Below, one piece after another: positions 1 to 7,895 of a stretch of DNA of 20,722 nucleotides (positions are counted from its first letter, which is position 1; every line of letters starts with the position of its first letter). Both the position numbers and the translations under genes were made by a program. The notes under the pieces are model-generated. The model ran no database searches. It was not told where the DNA came from and saw only the letters and a list, made by a program, of their open reading frames with translations. Source of the stretch: a virus. The stretch lies in the IMG/VR virus record IMGVR_UViG_3300018481_000087, positions 1-20,722 of that record. The stretch is one strand, 5' to 3'.

Positions 1-954
1 AGCTTGCTCGTTAGCGTATGTTGTGTAGCTGGAATCAAGCTCGTCGTATGTTGCGCCGGTCGCCTCTATTTCAATCGTTCCTCCATGGAGGGCAGACCAT
101 TCTATTTCACAGTTGACAGACGCCTCCCATTCACCGACCCCGGTGTCCATGGAGGAGCTCTCTTCCCCGATCAGGTTGAAGGCAGCATCGACAATAACGT
201 TCATGATGCCGTTGGTTGGGTCTGGGCTGAACTCTATGTTCGGAGCCGAGGGAGGAGTGAGGGACTGAATGAACTCTGGACCTTCCTGCCACCCGCTGTC
301 CACTCCATAGGCATCCATTACCCTGCCGATGACACGGTACGTTCCAGAACTGTCCAGGTCAACGCCTACCCTTTGGCGGAATACCTCAGACGAGGCGAAC
401 CAGTCCTCCATCTGCCAGGTGGCAATCGCCATCCAGCCTGGATCATCCCAGTCGAACTCTGCGTCGTCGTAGTTGTTGTCTGTGAACACGGCCAGCTTGT
501 ACGCTCGTTGACCGGGAGCAGTCCACCTGATGAGGGGGCGGCTGTCAAGGCTCGGAGTCTCCACGTTCAAGGTCATGACTGCCGCCGCTCTCGGGACGAA
601 CACTTGCCAGGCGCTCGCCGGACCCTCCTGGGCAGCAGCGTTCCTGAACTGCATTCTCCACTGATACACGGTGTCAGCGGTCCACGAGCCTGGAACGACT
701 ATTTCTACTTCGTCGTTGTCTTCAATACTTGCGATAGCAGTGCGCAGTGTCGGCGTCGAGGTCCATGTGTTTGCATCTATGAGATACTGAACCGGGCCGA
801 CGATGGGACTGATCTGCTGACGCATCAGGTAGTAGGCTCCGGCGTCTTCGGCGGTGGGAGCGTTGTACCGCGCCCTGAAGGTGATCGGGTTTACGAAGGA
901 GCCTCTTCCGCTGACTGGCTCTAGGAGAGTGGGTGCGTATGGTGCAGTCATCAT
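1..954 (-). CDS. Minor tail protein with fibronectin III-like domains (C-terminus beyond left edge)
   Basis: The minus strand is open from an ATG at 954 to the window edge: 318 codons, no stop, so the C-terminus is missing. The start lies in an ATGATGA junction and overlaps the tape measure stop by four bases, which suggests translational coupling. The residues look like successive beta-sandwich modules: about 5-120 (ending with a YQWRMQFRN strand and GPASAW), about 124-232 (RPLIRWTAPGQRAYKLAVF, then TYRVIGRVMDAYG) and a third from about 234 (PPSAPNIEFSPDP). This Pro-rich linker plus alternating-strand pattern is typical of fibronectin III-like repeats in phage minor tail proteins and adhesins. 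The place directly after the tape measure is where a distal tail or baseplate protein is expected, so a tail-tip structural role is inferred; host-surface binding is possible but not shown. I see no enzyme motif. The plus-strand frame over the same bases is a shadow. Confidence 0.85.
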   Translation of the reverse strand, partial: MMTAPYAPTLLEPVSGRGSFVNPITFRARYNAPTAEDAGAYYLMRQQISPIVGPVQYLIDANTWTSTPTLRTAIASIEDNDEVEIVVPGSWTADTVYQWRMQFRNAAAQEGPASAWQVFVPRAAAVMTLNVETPSLDSRPLIRWTAPGQRAYKLAVFTDNNYDDAEFDWDDPGWMAIATWQMEDWFASSEVFRQRVGVDLDSSGTYRVIGRVMDAYGVDSGWQEGPEFIQSLTPPSAPNIEFSPDPTNGIMNVIVDAAFNLIGEESSSMDTGVGEWEASVNCEIEWSALHGGTIEIEATGATYDELDSSYTTYANEQA

Positions 955-3900
955 GAAACCCTTGTGGTGATTCCGGCTACGACATTAGCTAGAGCTTCTT
1001 CAATGGCGTTCTCGACATCTCGGATCGTTAGGTTGCTGCTTGCCGGGTCGAACACTAGCTCGATGTTGTCCACTTGGAGATTGACGTTGTTCACATTGCC
1101 TTGTACGGTGCCGATGGTGTTCGCCGCATGCTCTCCGGCGTATCCACTGCTGATTGCGTCGATGTCTGCCATGGAGCTGTTGATGAAGTCGATCCCGGAC
1201 TGTCCCATCCCGGCGATGGACTCCGCGAACGAGAGTGACTGTGGCCCCTGAGCGATGAGGTCCCTCAGGAAGTCTGGGTCTATGCCCATGCTCTCAAGGT
1301 TGCGTAGAGAGTCAACCCACCTTTGGGTTCCCTCCCTCATATGAGAATAGAATCCCTCGACCTGGCGGAGCGAAACAGTAGCCTCGTCTCCGAAAGCGCT
1401 GATCAAGCTAGTGGCGGCGGTGATCGGGTCTTGGACGGAGGCCATCACTGAGGAGACCGCATCGCCAACTTGAGTGATCCAGTCCTTATAGGTTCGTTGC
1501 TGCTCATCCTGGATTTCGTTCAGCTCTTCCGTGATGCTTGTCCACTCATTGCTGTACTTGTCGTATTCCTTGAGAAGCTTCTTCAGATAATCGCGATACT
1601 TGGTAAGAGAGATGGCGTCCATCCGCCACTTGTTTCTTATTATCTCGTCCTCCTTGTCTTTCTTCGCCTGGAGGACTTCCTCTGCGGCTTCCTTCGCCTC
1701 CTCTTCCTCCTGCTTCATGGCGTCCTTGACGCTTTTGATCTGACTCTGGATAGAGATCCATTCTGAGGAATATTTCTTCTCTGCCGCGAGCCGCTTGTTC
1801 AAGACAGCGATGTAATCATCGCCCGATGTCGTGGCAGATTCATAGAGGTAATCCTCCATGCGAACCTGCTGCTCCTTCGCCTTGACGACCTCAGAGATGA
1901 ACTCCTTGAATCTATCAAGATCTTGGTACAGATTCAGAGCTGCGTCAGCTTCTTTCTGGCCGATGAGTTCAACGGCTTGCAGGTAAGTGTCAGTTAGATC
2001 CTGAAGCTCCTGAGTGGGATCCTGCCCCGTCATGGCCCCGCCATAAAGGATGGCAGCCGACAAGCGATCATTGCCCTTCAGCATTCGATTGAATGTTTGC
2101 AGGTTGGCCGTTGCCCCGGCGTTCTCGATAACCGATTGAGCGAAGTATTGCCTGATCGCATTGTTGACCGGAGCATTGAGTTCACGGTTCACAGCCGCAG
2201 ACTGCTCTGGGGTGAGCTTGAAGCGGTCGTCAGGAGCACCACCACCACCGCCGCCTCCACCGCCACCGCCACCGCCACCACCACCGAGGGTACGATTACC
2301 GAATCCGGCTACTAGGTTCTTGAGGAAGCCATCGGTGAGGGCCTTGGCTTTGTTTGCCGCTGCGTTCTTCGCAACGTTGGACGCCGCGATGAGAGCCTGC
2401 CCATGACTCATGGTTCCGAAGTCTCCCCTGAGGGCACCACCCTTACCGGGGCTCGAGTTTACGGCAACGTTGATCTGGATTCCTGCTACTGCCACCGACC
2501 CGTTGACAGCGTTCAGTCCTCCCATGACAGCCCCGAGCTCTCCGAGAACTGCGTCTCCGCCAATGAGATCGATTGTGGTGCTGATGTCAGGCGGTAGCAG
2601 GTTCATCATCTCGAGCATGGCGTAGACCTGCGCAGCCGACAGGCCAGCCTCATGCCCAGCGGCGCTGAGGCCGTAGACAAAGTCCCAAAGTGCTTGAGCG
2701 CCCGCTTCGGAACTTCCTGTTTGTTGGGCAACGGCTTCCGCATACTGAATGGCTTGACCCCTGGCAGTATCCAGAATCCCAATGATCTTGGAGCCCTGCT
2801 CGCTGTACTGGTCGAGGCTGAAGCCTCCTTCATCAACAGCCCTGTTCAGCTCCCAGATGCTATTCGCCAGATCACCCTGAGCCTTCTTGACAGAGATGTT
2901 CCCGCCTGTCATTCGATCCAGGATGGTCGACATCGCATCCAGCTTGTCGCTGGTGGTGCTGGCATTGTCACCTAGAACTGCAACAGCGTGAGCAACATCT
3001 CCGGCTGCTGTTCCTGCCAGCTTGGCAGTCCTGTCGGTCAGGCTGAGAGCGCTGTTGAGTTTCTTCTCTGAGTCGGCAGCCGCTTCGTTCGCTTCCTTCA
3101 GCCCAAGGACCCTCGCTATGACGTCTGCCAGAATGGAGTCCCGTTGCTTGTAGAGATCCTGCTCTTCCTGGTCGGTCATGGGTCCGCCTTCGCGGATCTT
3201 CTGCATGACGATGAGAAGCGCTTCTAGCTCTGTTGAACCTTCGGCTCCAAGTTGCTGCATGTGTCCGAGCATGTCATCGAACGAGATTCCGGTGTTGTAG
3301 CTGAGAAGCTGCGCAGATATGGTGAGGTCCTGCATCTCACCTTCGACGCCCAGCAATGCAGCGTACATCTGGTGACTGTTCTCAACAGTGTTCTCGGTCA
3401 TGGGCGTCAGCAACTCGAACGCACTCTTGAATGCCTTCCCCCAGCCGCCGTATCCGCCCTCTTTGCTCTTGTCCATCTCCTCTCGGAGGCGCTCCATCTC
3501 CAATGTGAGTTGCTGAGCGCTGCCGATGACCGAGCTAGAGAACGTGTCAGCCATGGCGGCGGCTTCTTGCTTAGCATTCTGAAGTCCTGTGTACGTGGCC
3601 GTCAGGGCGATGCCCAGCAACGTAAGAACACCAATCGTCAGCGTGAGCTGGCCAGCCAACTTCAACATAGCTATCCGTGCTGCGGGGGCTCCTGCGATGA
3701 TCGTTCCGAAGAACTTTCTAAGGATCGGAATGGTCCCACCCAGCTTGCCGTGAGCAGCAACGTAGGCAGTCACTCCAGGGAGCTGACTCGCCAGCTTGGT
3801 GGTCGTCAGCATCATGAGAGCCTTGTTGAACAGCCTGACCTTGACGGTGTGCAGAAGAAGCACTCCTCCGACCCCGGCGATGATCGGACCGAGCAACGTC

Positions 3901-5087
3901 ATCCCGGCTACCACCTTGCGGATCGGCTCCGGCATATCGTTCATGATCCCGATAGATTCTTTGGCCGTCCCGATGAACACGTTCATGACGGGGATGACCA
4001 ACTCTGCCATCTCGTACCGGAAGTCTCTCCACTCGTTCGATAGGAGCTGGAGTTGCGCAGCCTGCGTCTGGAGCTGCTTCTCAAGCGCAGCCGAAGTGGC
4101 CCCGCCCGTCTTGGCAGAATTGTTGAAGTCTTCATTAGCCTGAGCGAAGGTCTCTGCCTGGCTGGTGACCAGCGGCAACACTGCACGAAGCGCATCTGCT
4201 TCATTGAAGATCTTTGCCAGTCCGGATTCGGTTCTTCCAGACGCCTCCCACAGGGCGTTCAGGGCTTCCTCGAATCCGAGGGCGTCGAGGGCAGTGGTCG
4301 CTGAGGCGTAACCCATGTCCTTGAACGCCTCGGTCATTTCTTCAGTAGGCTTCAAGAAGCTGCGCAGTGTGGCAGCGTAAGCCGTGCTCGCTCTGGCAGC
4401 GGTCTCGCCGCCCTTCGTCAACGTAGCGATGGCGGCAGCCGCAGTTCCGACGCTGATGCTCAGGGTCGCTGACATGGCCGACCAGTCGCCGATGTTCTCA
4501 ACGAACTCGCTGGCTGTCATCTGGCCGACTTCAATAGCTCGGAACAAGGTGTCGGTGACTCCCGTTGCCGCACCCGCCCCGAGTTGATAGGCGTTCATGA
4601 TTGAGGTTGTGCCACGAACAGCGGAGCCCATGTCGGTCAACCCGGCGACAGCGAAGCGCGCCGATGCATCGAGCACTTTGACGGCATCTGCTCCTTGGAA
4701 GCCTGCAGAGTTCACCTCGTACAGACCCCTGGCGAGTTCATCTGCCGTCTTAGGAATCTCCCGGGCCATCTCTCGGACGGCATCTGTAGCTGCCGTCAAG
4801 GACATCTTCGAAGAATCTGCCACAGTGGACACGTTCGCCATGGCAGTCTCTAGAGTTCGATACGATGACGCAGACTCCAGTGCTGCCACTCCAGAAGCCA
4901 CCAGCCCCACTCCGAAGCCGATCACCATCTTCCTGGTGAGCTCAATGGCGGTGCTGGCCGACCCAGCCACCAGCGACATCACGCCGAGGCTTTCGGTCAG
5001 GCCCTCTGTCGCCCCGGTCGCCTTCTTGAAGGCGCTCACGAAGGAGGAGCTATCGGCTTCTAGTCCTATTCCTATTTCATCTGCCAT
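951..5087 (-). CDS. Tail tape measure protein
   Basis: This 1378-aa protein should set tail length and line the tail tube until DNA ejection. Residues about 75-260 resemble the TP901-type tape measure core (YRTLETAMANVSTVAD, later GFQGADAVKVLDASARFAVAG and MTASEFVENIGDW). Hydrophobic segments lie near 54-70, 391-412 and 478-503, as expected for a protein that contacts the host membrane at infection. A run of 16 glycines at 935-950 splits the protein, and the part after about 1075 is rich in Lys and Glu with coiled-coil character. It is the longest gene in the window and follows the frameshifted chaperone pair, the canonical position. The ATG at 5087 is preceded by GCGAGGTC, a fair ribosome binding site, and overlaps the chaperone extension by 16 bases. 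At roughly 0.15 nm per residue (a rule of thumb), the tail would be about 200 nm. No lytic enzyme domain was recognised. Confidence 0.95.
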   Translation of the reverse strand: MADEIGIGLEADSSSFVSAFKKATGATEGLTESLGVMSLVAGSASTAIELTRKMVIGFGVGLVASGVAALESASSYRTLETAMANVSTVADSSKMSLTAATDAVREMAREIPKTADELARGLYEVNSAGFQGADAVKVLDASARFAVAGLTDMGSAVRGTTSIMNAYQLGAGAATGVTDTLFRAIEVGQMTASEFVENIGDWSAMSATLSISVGTAAAAIATLTKGGETAARASTAYAATLRSFLKPTEEMTEAFKDMGYASATTALDALGFEEALNALWEASGRTESGLAKIFNEADALRAVLPLVTSQAETFAQANEDFNNSAKTGGATSAALEKQLQTQAAQLQLLSNEWRDFRYEMAELVIPVMNVFIGTAKESIGIMNDMPEPIRKVVAGMTLLGPIIAGVGGVLLLHTVKVRLFNKALMMLTTTKLASQLPGVTAYVAAHGKLGGTIPILRKFFGTIIAGAPAARIAMLKLAGQLTLTIGVLTLLGIALTATYTGLQNAKQEAAAMADTFSSSVIGSAQQLTLEMERLREEMDKSKEGGYGGWGKAFKSAFELLTPMTENTVENSHQMYAALLGVEGEMQDLTISAQLLSYNTGISFDDMLGHMQQLGAEGSTELEALLIVMQKIREGGPMTDQEEQDLYKQRDSILADVIARVLGLKEANEAAADSEKKLNSALSLTDRTAKLAGTAAGDVAHAVAVLGDNASTTSDKLDAMSTILDRMTGGNISVKKAQGDLANSIWELNRAVDEGGFSLDQYSEQGSKIIGILDTARGQAIQYAEAVAQQTGSSEAGAQALWDFVYGLSAAGHEAGLSAAQVYAMLEMMNLLPPDISTTIDLIGGDAVLGELGAVMGGLNAVNGSVAVAGIQINVAVNSSPGKGGALRGDFGTMSHGQALIAASNVAKNAAANKAKALTDGFLKNLVAGFGNRTLGGGGGGGGGGGGGGGGAPDDRFKLTPEQSAAVNRELNAPVNNAIRQYFAQSVIENAGATANLQTFNRMLKGNDRLSAAILYGGAMTGQDPTQELQDLTDTYLQAVELIGQKEADAALNLYQDLDRFKEFISEVVKAKEQQVRMEDYLYESATTSGDDYIAVLNKRLAAEKKYSSEWISIQSQIKSVKDAMKQEEEEAKEAAEEVLQAKKDKEDEIIRNKWRMDAISLTKYRDYLKKLLKEYDKYSNEWTSITEELNEIQDEQQRTYKDWITQVGDAVSSVMASVQDPITAATSLISAFGDEATVSLRQVEGFYSHMREGTQRWVDSLRNLESMGIDPDFLRDLIAQGPQSLSFAESIAGMGQSGIDFINSSMADIDAISSGYAGEHAANTIGTVQGNVNNVNLQVDNIELVFDPASSNLTIRDVENAIEEALANVVAGITTRVS
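2238..2285 (-). repeat. GGT/GGC codon run encoding 16 consecutive glycines in the tape measure
   Basis: The bases encode Gly 935-950 of the tape measure with mixed GGT, GGC and GGA codons, so the run is degenerate at DNA level rather than a pure triplet repeat. It separates the hydrophobic N-terminal two thirds from the charged C-terminal part and may act as a flexible linker. Simple repeats of this type can vary in copy number between relatives. Confidence 0.95.
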
Positions 5088-5437
5088 GACCTCGCAGCCC
5101 TTTCAGCAATCTTCCGGGGAATGCGCCTCAAGCTGTGGGTCATAGTTGCAGCCATTGACTTGTCGCCTACTTTAGCTCGCTCTTCCTCCAGGGCAACGCA
5201 TCCGTAGCAATGCACCGAGTCCACTGTGTACGGGGGAGGCTCAAGGGTGCGCCCTCTTTCGTCAAGCCAATCTGACGGATCGCTGCCGCATCGCTGGCAC
5301 AGTCTGCTCTTGTAGTCCAGATATGAGAGGGCCAGATCTCTGTCTTCTGCTTCCCAAGAGCGAAACTCGCTGTGCCGGATACCCCATTCGTGGCAGAGCA
5401 TTAGCTCCACCCGAAGGTGAGGATCCGTCTTTATTCT
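5072..5437 (-). CDS. Tail assembly chaperone, frameshift extension (T part of a G-T fusion)
   Basis: This is the downstream frame of the tail assembly chaperone pair. It is most likely made only as a fusion: ribosomes reading the upstream gene slip back one base at GGGAAAA (5437-5443) and continue in this frame, giving about 188 + 121 = 309 residues. The frame also has a GTG at 5410, but the -1 frame is open across the whole junction (AGA ATA AAG ACG and on into GTG GAG CTA ATG), so an independent start is not needed. Features are a CHEWGIRHSEF segment typical of actinophage chaperone extensions and two CxxC pairs at fusion residues 235/238 and 265/268, which could hold a zinc ion. The C-terminus is basic. 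The T part is known in lambda to contact the tape measure; that role is inferred here. It overlaps the tape measure start by 16 bases. Confidence 0.88.
   Translation of the reverse strand, partial: RIKTDPHLRVELMLCHEWGIRHSEFRSWEAEDRDLALSYLDYKSRLCQRCGSDPSDWLDERGRTLEPPPYTVDSVHCYGCVALEEERAKVGDKSMAATMTHSLRRIPRKIAERAARSWQMK
5405..5421 (-). promoter_or_regulatory. UUCG-capped hairpin downstream of the slippery site
   Basis: On the transcript, CTCACC pairs with GGTGGAG (one G bulged) around a TTCG loop closed by a C-G pair, an unusually stable tetraloop. The stem begins about 15 bases after the end of GGGAAAA. Stimulatory hairpins usually start 5-9 bases after the heptamer, so this one is rather far; it may help frameshifting or be incidental. 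Confidence 0.45.
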
Positions 5438-6000
5438 TTTCCCAAGTTGTACGTCGGCCGTGAGAGGTTTACTTCTAGGGCCGCATTGAACAGGTCACGA
5501 ACTTCTGCGTTGCTCCACTCTTCGTCAGGGTCGTCCCGCAGCCACGCCTCTAGCTCTCCAGGCTCTGACTCGGGCTCAACCACACATGCATCGATGAGAG
5601 CGTACACGAATGTTTCAGGGTCGAATCCTGCTGAGGCTTCTCCATCAACTTCGGCTTTGGCGAGCTGCTCCGCCGTCGGAGGGTGGCTCTCGAGAATCTT
5701 GTCGTACCGCTTGCGCCCCACCGCCTCAAGCACGAACTTGATGCTGCTGTCTCGCAGCCCTTGTCGAAGTGCTTCCACTTCTGCTTCAACTTCTTCGAGG
5801 AGTTGGCGGTCCGCCAGAGTGGCATCGCTGGCACGCACGTCAACGAGGTTTCTCTGCCGGGACCGCCGCCCCTCTGCGTCCCGAAGTTTGTCGGCAGCTT
5901 CTTCTCCTCCTCCGATCCATACGACCTTGCGGACTTTCGTCTTCTTGGCCTTGGCTGCCCGGAGGGATTGCTTCTGCTTGCCTTGTACTTTCGTCGTCAT
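5431..6000 (-). CDS. Tail assembly chaperone, unshifted form (G-like)
   Basis: The 189-aa product lies between the tail tube and tape measure genes. It begins with a basic segment, then acidic helices, then the stretch AVGRKRYDKILESHPPT followed by GFDPETFVYALIDACVVEP and WSNAEVRDLFNAAL. That series is characteristic of actinobacteriophage tail assembly chaperones. The protein is expected to coat the tape measure during tail assembly and to be absent from the mature virion. Its last codons hold the GGGAAAA slippery heptamer, so a minority of ribosomes should make a longer fusion. The ATG at 6000 is preceded by AGAAGGTAG, a reasonable ribosome binding site, about 50 bases after the tail tube stop. 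Residues 1-45 are unusually Lys/Arg rich. Family assignment is firm; the shifted-to-unshifted ratio cannot be read from sequence. Confidence 0.9.
   Translation of the reverse strand: MTTKVQGKQKQSLRAAKAKKTKVRKVVWIGGGEEAADKLRDAEGRRSRQRNLVDVRASDATLADRQLLEEVEAEVEALRQGLRDSSIKFVLEAVGRKRYDKILESHPPTAEQLAKAEVDGEASAGFDPETFVYALIDACVVEPESEPGELEAWLRDDPDEEWSNAEVRDLFNAALEVNLSRPTYNLGKE
5437..5443 (-). other. Programmed -1 ribosomal frameshift site, GGGAAAA
   Basis: The minus-strand codons read TTG GGA AAA GAA TAA, so G GGA AAA fits the X XXY YYZ slippery pattern in exactly the right phase. The upstream gene stops six bases after the heptamer. A one-base slip leads straight into the open frame that ends at 5072. 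The position between the tail tube and tape measure genes is where such sites occur in lambda (GGGAAAG) and many other long-tailed phages. Confidence 0.92.
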
Positions 6001-6053
6001 ATCTGTTTCTACCTTCTCTTATGCGGTTAATGGGGAGATCTACTGATTCGGGA

Positions 6054-6527
6054 TTACTCCACAACTGCGTCGATGCTCGGCTCCGACGTGAGGGTGAACA
6101 TCACCTGGTCCTTGGCCGCTTCGTTTCCAGCGGAGTAGATCCGGGTGTTGCTTGCCACGGTGGCGGGCCACACGTCGCACACGTCTGCCGCTGCCGGAGT
6201 CGCACCTGCGGTGCCCGACGGGAAGATCACGATGTAGCCCTGGGTTCCCTTGGCAAGTGCCGTGAGAATGGGGTTGCTCGTGTCGTCCTCGTAGAACGTG
6301 AGGTCCGAGTTGTCGGTGGTATCTTCATCCGGGATCTTACCGACGAAGGCAGATCCCATATCCGGGGTGTCGATGGGGTTGTTGGTGAACCCGAAGCCGG
6401 TGATTTCGGCGAGCTCGTCTTGCAGCTCTGTACCGGCTGTGATTTCTGACACGGTCGGGCCGGACGGGTCACTGATCGTGGGCACGAAGTGGATCTTTGT
6501 CGTGCCCTTGCGCATGAACCTTGCCAT
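6054..6527 (-). CDS. Major tail (tube) protein
   Basis: The 157-aa product strongly resembles actinophage tail tube subunits: it opens with MARFMRKGTTKIHFVPTI and contains PIDTPDMGSAFVGKIPDEDT, DLTFYEDDTSNPI, KGTQGYIVIFPSGTAG and YSAGNEAAK. Copies should stack as rings on the tape measure to form the tube through which DNA leaves. The start ATG is three bases after the previous stop, with AAGGAG placed seven bases upstream inside the end of that gene, a strong site that suits an abundant protein. The length is normal for the family and no decorative C-terminal immunoglobulin domain is present. The gene lies directly upstream of the chaperone pair, the canonical order. Confidence 0.93.
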   Translation of the reverse strand: MARFMRKGTTKIHFVPTISDPSGPTVSEITAGTELQDELAEITGFGFTNNPIDTPDMGSAFVGKIPDEDTTDNSDLTFYEDDTSNPILTALAKGTQGYIVIFPSGTAGATPAAADVCDVWPATVASNTRIYSAGNEAAKDQVMFTLTSEPSIDAVVE

Positions 6528-6530
6528 GTG

Positions 6531-6716
6531 CTACTCCTTTTCCTTTACTGGTTCTGGGGCTGGTGGGGTCTTCGGCTCACGCTTTGGCGCTTGAACCTCT
6601 TCGTCAACGAGAACCCATCCCCTTTGGGACCAGTACTCATTGAACGCTTTGATCGGCACTTTGGTCTTGGCGTTTTCGTCTTGATCCTGATGCCTCATTT
6701 CGACCATCTTGTTCAT
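6531..6716 (-). CDS. Small conserved-type protein with a Trp-Gly motif, before the tail tube gene
   Basis: This 61-aa acidic and proline-rich protein has an FNEYWSQRGWVLVDEE core at about 24-39, followed by a charged, Pro-rich tail. I recognise the pattern (a small protein with a w..rGW..vde motif between tail terminator and tail tube genes) from actinobacteriophages, but I know no established function. The start overlaps the previous stop in TAATG, so translation is probably coupled. The 3' end carries the ribosome binding site for the tail tube gene. A structural or assembly role is inferred from position only. Confidence 0.8.
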   Translation of the reverse strand: MNKMVEMRHQDQDENAKTKVPIKAFNEYWSQRGWVLVDEEVQAPKREPKTPPAPEPVKEKE

Positions 6717-7099
6717 TACACCTCCTCGGTTTCTGTGACGCTGATGGTTGCGACCACCATACCACGATACGTTCGGTCATCTTCGCGTCCTATGCCATTG
6801 CGACGAAGCATCGGAGGACCCATTACCCCCGTCGTAACCGAGTGGAATGTTCTAAGAGAGTAGATCATCCTTTGTGTTGCCCTGTCTACCTGATCCATAG
6901 AGGAGCCGACCACGTCAATCATGAACACCTGATCATCGATACTGTTCGGAATCCCCATGCTGCCTGACATCTCGGGTCCGGGGTACGAGCGCACATTGTA
7001 GAAAGGAGTTGTGACGTTGACTGGAACTTCCTCAAGTCCGGCCTGGAGCCCGGTGCTTGACTCTAGATAAGTGCGTAGGTCTTCTCCGATTGACTTCAT
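6716..7099 (-). CDS. Probable tail terminator protein
   Basis: The product (127 aa from the ATG at 7099) sits between an HK97 gp10-like gene and the tail tube gene, the usual place of the tail terminator that caps the tube and joins it to the head. The sequence suits the fold: an N-terminal helix (MKSIGEDLRTYLESSTG), then beta strands including FMIDVVGSSMDQVDRATQRMIYSLR and a final strand RGMVVATISVTETEEV. I chose ATG 7099 because it makes an ATGA overlap with the upstream stop and has GAGAGAG in front; a GTG at 7111 would add four residues. Identification rests on position and general pattern, not on a diagnostic motif, so a minor tail protein of another kind is possible. Confidence 0.7.
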   Translation of the reverse strand: MKSIGEDLRTYLESSTGLQAGLEEVPVNVTTPFYNVRSYPGPEMSGSMGIPNSIDDQVFMIDVVGSSMDQVDRATQRMIYSLRTFHSVTTGVMGPPMLRRNGIGREDDRTYRGMVVATISVTETEEV

Positions 7100-7497
7100 G
7101 TCTCTCTCCACACCTTTCCGGGAAGCTCTCTAAGATTCTCCCGGTAGCGTACCATGACCTCTGCCCTGGCCGGAGCTATATGCGGGAAGGGAGGCTGATG
7201 ATACACCCTGCCAAGGGAATCAGTGCCGTAGTAGCCGTGCTCAAGACGCTTGGATTGAGGAGAGTCGTTGCGGATCTCAACGCTCCACTTGTGTCTCACT
7301 GTGTAGAACGCGGAGGCGTACTGCCCGGTGACGATGTTGGGTCCGGGTCTGCCGCTGGCGTGCTCCTTGGTCGTCTTCACAAGGTCCAGCCCGGTTTCGT
7401 CCAAGAGATCATCGTGAGCCTTCTCGAAGTTCCTGGGAAAGTTGCTGAGCTTACGGGTCAAAGCCGACAGCCCGCTCTGATTGATCTTGATCTCCAT
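7096..7497 (-). CDS. HK97 gp10-like tail completion protein
   Basis: The 133-aa product resembles the HK97 gp10-like family: an N-terminal MEIKINQSGLSALTRKL segment, an amphipathic helix with DETGLDLVKTTKEHA, a SGRPGPNIVTGQY loop and a C-terminal PPFPHIAPA segment before a last helix. Members act at the head-tail interface, completing the tail top or the neck. The start overlaps the upstream stop as TGATG and its own stop overlaps the next start as ATGA, so three neck and tail-top genes appear translationally coupled. Length is normal and the family assignment is fairly strong. The exact structural role (connector or tail completion) is inferred from homologous positions in other long-tailed phages. 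Confidence 0.8.
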   Translation of the reverse strand: MEIKINQSGLSALTRKLSNFPRNFEKAHDDLLDETGLDLVKTTKEHASGRPGPNIVTGQYASAFYTVRHKWSVEIRNDSPQSKRLEHGYYGTDSLGRVYHQPPFPHIAPARAEVMVRYRENLRELPGKVWRET

Positions 7498-7895
7498 CAG
7501 ACAGCCGATGTGTCCTTGAACACCTTGATCCGGCGGTGCGTCAGGAATGTCGTTGGGATCTGATCATGAACATAGAACGTGGACCCTGCCGAGATGAGAG
7601 AGGCATCGGCCGACACGTCTACCGTGACAACGTCGTTCGGCAGTATCTCAGCGGAGGTTCTTGGCACCCCGATCTCATACTGGATGCGCTGCACGTTCTC
7701 GCCACCCAGCGTCGTCCCGGCAGGATCTCCCATCGGAGCGATGAACGCCTTCCCGGTGTAGACAGTCTCGTAGGAGGGGGAAGACTGGAGTGTTATTTCG
7801 TTCAGGACATTTCCGGTCCTTCTTTGGATGGTGACGGTGTCGGTCATGAACTTCTCAACCGTCCTGGCGATGCTATTTAGGTTGATCTGTGCCAT
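7497..7895 (-). CDS. Head closure (neck stopper) protein
   Basis: The 132-aa beta-rich protein contains MTDTVTIQRRTG, YTGKAFIAPMGDP, RIQYEIGVPRTSAEILPNDVV and STFYVHDQIPTTFLTHRRIKVF. This pattern (a strand-rich barrel with a central VPxxxxxxxPNDxV segment) fits the stopper or head-closure proteins of actinophages, which sit below the adaptor and hold DNA in the capsid. The start ATG at 7895 has GGAGAAGGCCA upstream. The end overlaps the next gene by one base in TGATG. Position between adaptor and tail completion genes supports the role, although the giant MuF gene and two small genes intervene. Confidence 0.75.
   Translation of the reverse strand: MAQINLNSIARTVEKFMTDTVTIQRRTGNVLNEITLQSSPSYETVYTGKAFIAPMGDPAGTTLGGENVQRIQYEIGVPRTSAEILPNDVVTVDVSADASLISAGSTFYVHDQIPTTFLTHRRIKVFKDTSAV

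Noticed and set aside
4-924. Long plus-strand open frame of about 306 codons at the left edge
   Set aside because: It lies antisense to the continuous minus-strand fibronectin-like frame that couples to the tape measure stop; its product is a mixture of low-complexity and Cys/Val-rich residues with no family look.
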